DNA from: Flavobacteriaceae bacterium LSUCC0859
GTDB taxonomy: Bacteria > Bacteroidota > Bacteroidia > Flavobacteriales > Flavobacteriaceae
NCBI GenBank assembly: GCA_022239325.1
Contig: JAKOGP010000002.1
Coordinates: forward strand, 282,862 to 346,861
Length of the DNA stretch: 64,000 bases
Reading direction: 5' to 3'
Positions 61,755-64,000 of this stretch are shown here, one piece after another. The notes beneath the pieces are model-generated. The model made no database searches and was not told the origin of the DNA. It worked only from the letters and a program-made list of their open reading frames with translations. How positions within the stretch are numbered: position 1 is the stretch's first letter; each line of letters starts with the position of its first letter. The translations under genes were made by a program, and so were the position numbers.

Positions 61755-62873
61755 TCAGCTACATAAATCTGCCATTTCGTGCCCTAATTGTGCACCTAAA
61801 GCTACGCCCATACCTCCCAACCTTACAGCGGCATAAAGCTGGTGTCTTATATTTTTAACCAAAGGTTGCTTGGAGCTCCCTACTCCCATAATACCAGACC
61901 AGCGCTGCTCTATTTCAAATGGGGTGTGGGGTAAAATGGTGTCAGTCAAAAGCTTTTCTAATGCTTCTTGAATTTGAGGGGTCTGATCAAAACTAAGCGT
62001 TTGCTCCCCTTTAAAATCTAGATTTCTCCCACCGCCCAACAACACGCGTCCGTCTATATTCCGAAAATAATAATAGCCCTCATCTAAATGAAAAACGCCT
62101 TTTATGGCTAGGTTTTTTATGGGCTTGGTAATGAGCACCTGTGCTCGGGCCGGAAGCACCTCCTCTATGCCAAACTGCTGAGAAAAACCATTGGTAGCCA
62201 AACAAATGGTAGCGGGCTCACATTCAAAAAATGGGGTTTTAAGCAGGTTCTTGGCTGCGTTTGCTTCTATATGCGTCACTGGAACACCATTCCAAATGAG
62301 AATGTTTTTTTCTTGGGCTTTGTGAATGAGACTTTTCATCATAAGTCCAGTGTCTATTTGACCCTCATAGGAGCTACTCATATACTGGGGTAGCACTCCT
62401 TTAAATTGAAAACTATTAGGGCGTAACTCAAAGGGGGCTCCTTTAAAAATGGGACTTAAAAGCGTGTTAACACGGCTTAGCTGCTGGGCGCAGTTCTCAA
62501 AAAGGGAGCTTTGACGGTCTAAAAAGACCTCGTGCCCACCCAGCTGCTGATAATCCATGGCTTGGTCTCCTATGGTTTTTCTAAGTAAGGCTACCCCTTT
62601 AAAGCGCTTTTGAACTAGTGAAAATACCGCCTCTTCTCCTTCCTTTTCTAAGTCTAAAACCATCTCTGAGACACTACCAAAGCAACTAAAACCAGCATTT
62701 TTGGTGCTGGCACCTTTAGGTAGAATTCCCTTTTCAAAAATAACAATCTTGGCCTTTGGATGTTTTTCTCTTAAGGCCAAAGCACAGTTAATACCTACAA
62801 TACCACTGCCCACAATTGCAAAGTCTATGCCTGACAACCAATGTTTGTGCTCCCAATAACTCAGTGCGTCCAT
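61755..62873 (-). CDS. FAD-dependent oxidoreductase (DAO/glycine oxidase-like)
   Basis: A 372-residue flavoprotein of the D-amino-acid oxidase fold. The FAD motif is in FAIVGSGIVGINCALALRE, with GASTKNAGFSCFG after it and the C-terminal RWSGIMGVGSSKQPLV. Substrates of this group include glycine, sarcosine and other amines; none can be chosen from sequence. It is convergent with the ABC ATPase gene and separated from accC by a terminator. Confidence 0.83.
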   Translation of the reverse strand: MDALSYWEHKHWLSGIDFAIVGSGIVGINCALALREKHPKAKIVIFEKGILPKGASTKNAGFSCFGSVSEMVLDLEKEGEEAVFSLVQKRFKGVALLRKTIGDQAMDYQQLGGHEVFLDRQSSLFENCAQQLSRVNTLLSPIFKGAPFELRPNSFQFKGVLPQYMSSSYEGQIDTGLMMKSLIHKAQEKNILIWNGVPVTHIEANAAKNLLKTPFFECEPATICLATNGFSQQFGIEEVLPARAQVLITKPIKNLAIKGVFHLDEGYYYFRNIDGRVLLGGGRNLDFKGEQTLSFDQTPQIQEALEKLLTDTILPHTPFEIEQRWSGIMGVGSSKQPLVKNIRHQLYAAVRLGGMGVALGAQLGHEMADLCS

Positions 62874-62911
62874 CTCCTGTTATTTGGTTTAAAGATAGGG
62901 GTTGTGTGTTA

Positions 62912-62945
62912 ATAAAAAAACCCCTTAAAAAAGGGGTTTTTTATT
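62912..62945 (-). terminator. Intrinsic terminator of accC
   Basis: The stem AACCCCTT/AAGGGGTT with A and T runs on either side; on the minus strand it ends the accC transcript 80 bases after its stop. Confidence 0.88.
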
Positions 62946-63023
62946 CATAATGTAGCTGTAATGCTATCTCAATTTTATTCTAAAAATCAAATGGCAACAG
63001 ATGTAAACTGCTACAAACTTGTT

Positions 63024-64000
63024 CTAAGCCTCTCCTATTGGAGCCATCTGAAAGTCTTCCATAAACTTAGTGGTATAGTTGCCCGCTAAGTACTCTGGAT
63101 GGTCCATGAGTTGTCTGTGAAAAGGGATGGTAGTCTTTACCCCTTCTATCACAAATTCATCTAGGGCACGTTTCATTTTGTTAATGGCTTCTTCCCTAGT
63201 CTGTGCCGTGGTGATTAGTTTGGCAATCATAGAGTCGTAATTGGGTGGTATAACATAGCCGCTGTACACATGCGTATCTAATCTAATCCCATGACCACCT
63301 GGTGTGTGTAAGGTTGTAATTTTTCCAGGGCTAGGTCTAAACCCATTATACGGATCCTCTGCGTTTATTCTACACTCAATAGCGTGTAACTTAGGCAGGT
63401 AATTTTTACCAGAAATAGGCACTCCAGAAGCCACTAAAATTTGCTCTCTTATAAGATCGTAGTCTACCACCTGTTCTGTGATAGGGTGCTCCACCTGAAT
63501 TCTAGTGTTCATTTCCATGAAATAGAACTTCCTATGTTTGTCTACTAAAAACTCAATAGTTCCGGCGCCTTCATATTTAATAAATTCTGCGGCCTTTATG
63601 GCTGCCTTACCCATTTCTTCTCTGAGCTTGTCTGTCATAAAAGGAGAGGGAGTCTCTTCTGTGAGTTTTTGGTGTCTGCGTTGTACAGAACAGTCTCTTT
63701 CAGAGAGGTGACAAGCTTTTCCAAACTGGTCTCCTACTACTTGTATTTCTATATGACGGGGCTCTTCTATGAGTTTTTCCATATACATGCCTCCATTACC
63801 AAAGGCAGCAGTAGCTTCTTGCACCGCGCTCTCGTATAATTTAATCATGTCTTCTTCCTTCCAAACGGCACGCATACCTTTACCGCCACCACCTGCAGTG
63901 GCTTTGATCATCACTGGATAGCCCACCTTCTTTGCAGTAGCTATGGCGTCCTTAACGTCCTTTAAAATTCCTTCAGATCCGGGCACACAGGGAACTCCTG
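63024..64000 (-). CDS. accC: Biotin carboxylase of acetyl-CoA carboxylase (5' end outside window)
   Basis: ATP-dependent carboxylation of biotin on AccB, the first half-reaction of fatty-acid synthesis. About 325 C-terminal residues are visible: the ATP-grasp glycine loop [14 protein letters not shown], the signature [43 protein letters not shown] and [15 protein letters not shown]. The frame is open across the window edge (residues V-P-C precede PGSEG), so the real start lies beyond 64000. accB probably lies just upstream, outside the window. Confidence 0.95.
   Translation of the reverse strand, partial: GVPCVPGSEGILKDVKDAIATAKKVGYPVMIKATAGGGGKGMRAVWKEEDMIKLYESAVQEATAAFGNGGMYMEKLIEEPRHIEIQVVGDQFGKACHLSERDCSVQRRHQKLTEETPSPFMTDKLREEMGKAAIKAAEFIKYEGAGTIEFLVDKHRKFYFMEMNTRIQVEHPITEQVVDYDLIREQILVASGVPISGKNYLPKLHAIECRINAEDPYNGFRPSPGKITTLHTPGGHGIRLDTHVYSGYVIPPNYDSMIAKLITTAQTREEAINKMKRALDEFVIEGVKTTIPFHRQLMDHPEYLAGNYTTKFMEDFQMAPIGEA

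Overview
The window looks like part of the chromosome of a member of the Flavobacteriaceae (Bacteroidetes). Three things point there. The DNA is AT-rich and genes lack strong Shine-Dalgarno sites. Many genes are preceded by the Bacteroidetes-type -7 box TAnnTTTG (at least 16 exact matches next to starts). The gene content is typical of the group: a complete MoxR/Bat aerotolerance operon, an IPExxxVDY-family gene beside pyk, an OmpA protein with thrombospondin type-3 repeats, AddAB-like repair proteins, an acyl-ACP desaturase and a SulP transporter beside a beta-carbonic anhydrase. No rRNA, intact insertion sequence, prophage or CRISPR array is visible.

Layout. 0-11.7 kb is metabolic: convergent gpsA and glpD, a CvpA-like protein, an ALDH7 dehydrogenase, an acyl-ACP desaturase, a PPP-type phosphatase, a PfkB sugar kinase, and an aldo/keto reductase-SDR-AlbA_2 unit. 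11.9-21.1 kb is the Bat operon: MoxR, DUF58, a BatD-like protein, BatA, BatB, BatC, BatD, BatE. 21.2-23.8 kb holds a small unknown protein and the SulP-carbonic anhydrase pair. 23.9-36.2 kb is housekeeping: pheS, CYTH, dinB, pyk, rnc, fabF, acpP, purN, rnhA, a second PfkB kinase, a long PurF-type protein, and sodB. 36.3-44.8 kb carries addA- and addB-like genes with kbl and ompA between them. 44.85-46.73 kb is an accessory scar: a decayed tyrosine recombinase, one outer-membrane protein gene, an AT-rich gene-free stretch, and tRNA-Ala(GGC). 46.8-64 kb returns to core genes: universal stress protein, MATE, enoyl-CoA hydratase family, queD, lpxH, recJ, osmC, DUF819, rsmI, tdk, alr, mscL, asd, an ABC ATPase, an FAD oxidase and the 3' part of accC.

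How genes work together. The Bat genes are packed head to tail and probably form one envelope-associated complex assembled by the MoxR ATPase. SulP and carbonic anhydrase likely form a bicarbonate uptake and interconversion unit. acpP, fabF, the acyl-ACP desaturase and accC belong to fatty-acid synthesis; gpsA supplies and glpD removes glycerol 3-phosphate.

The most unusual region is the purF-sodB gap (35094-35597). It holds two homologous short units, each with a shared core that includes GGTAAGATTTGGG and each ending in its own terminator-like hairpin. The second has a near-ideal promoter, and the first is preceded by a two-copy 20-bp tandem repeat. They are best read as a tandem pair of small RNA genes. 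The integrase scar beside tRNA-Ala is the second notable region: it has two in-frame stops and the catalytic tyrosine position reads Asn.
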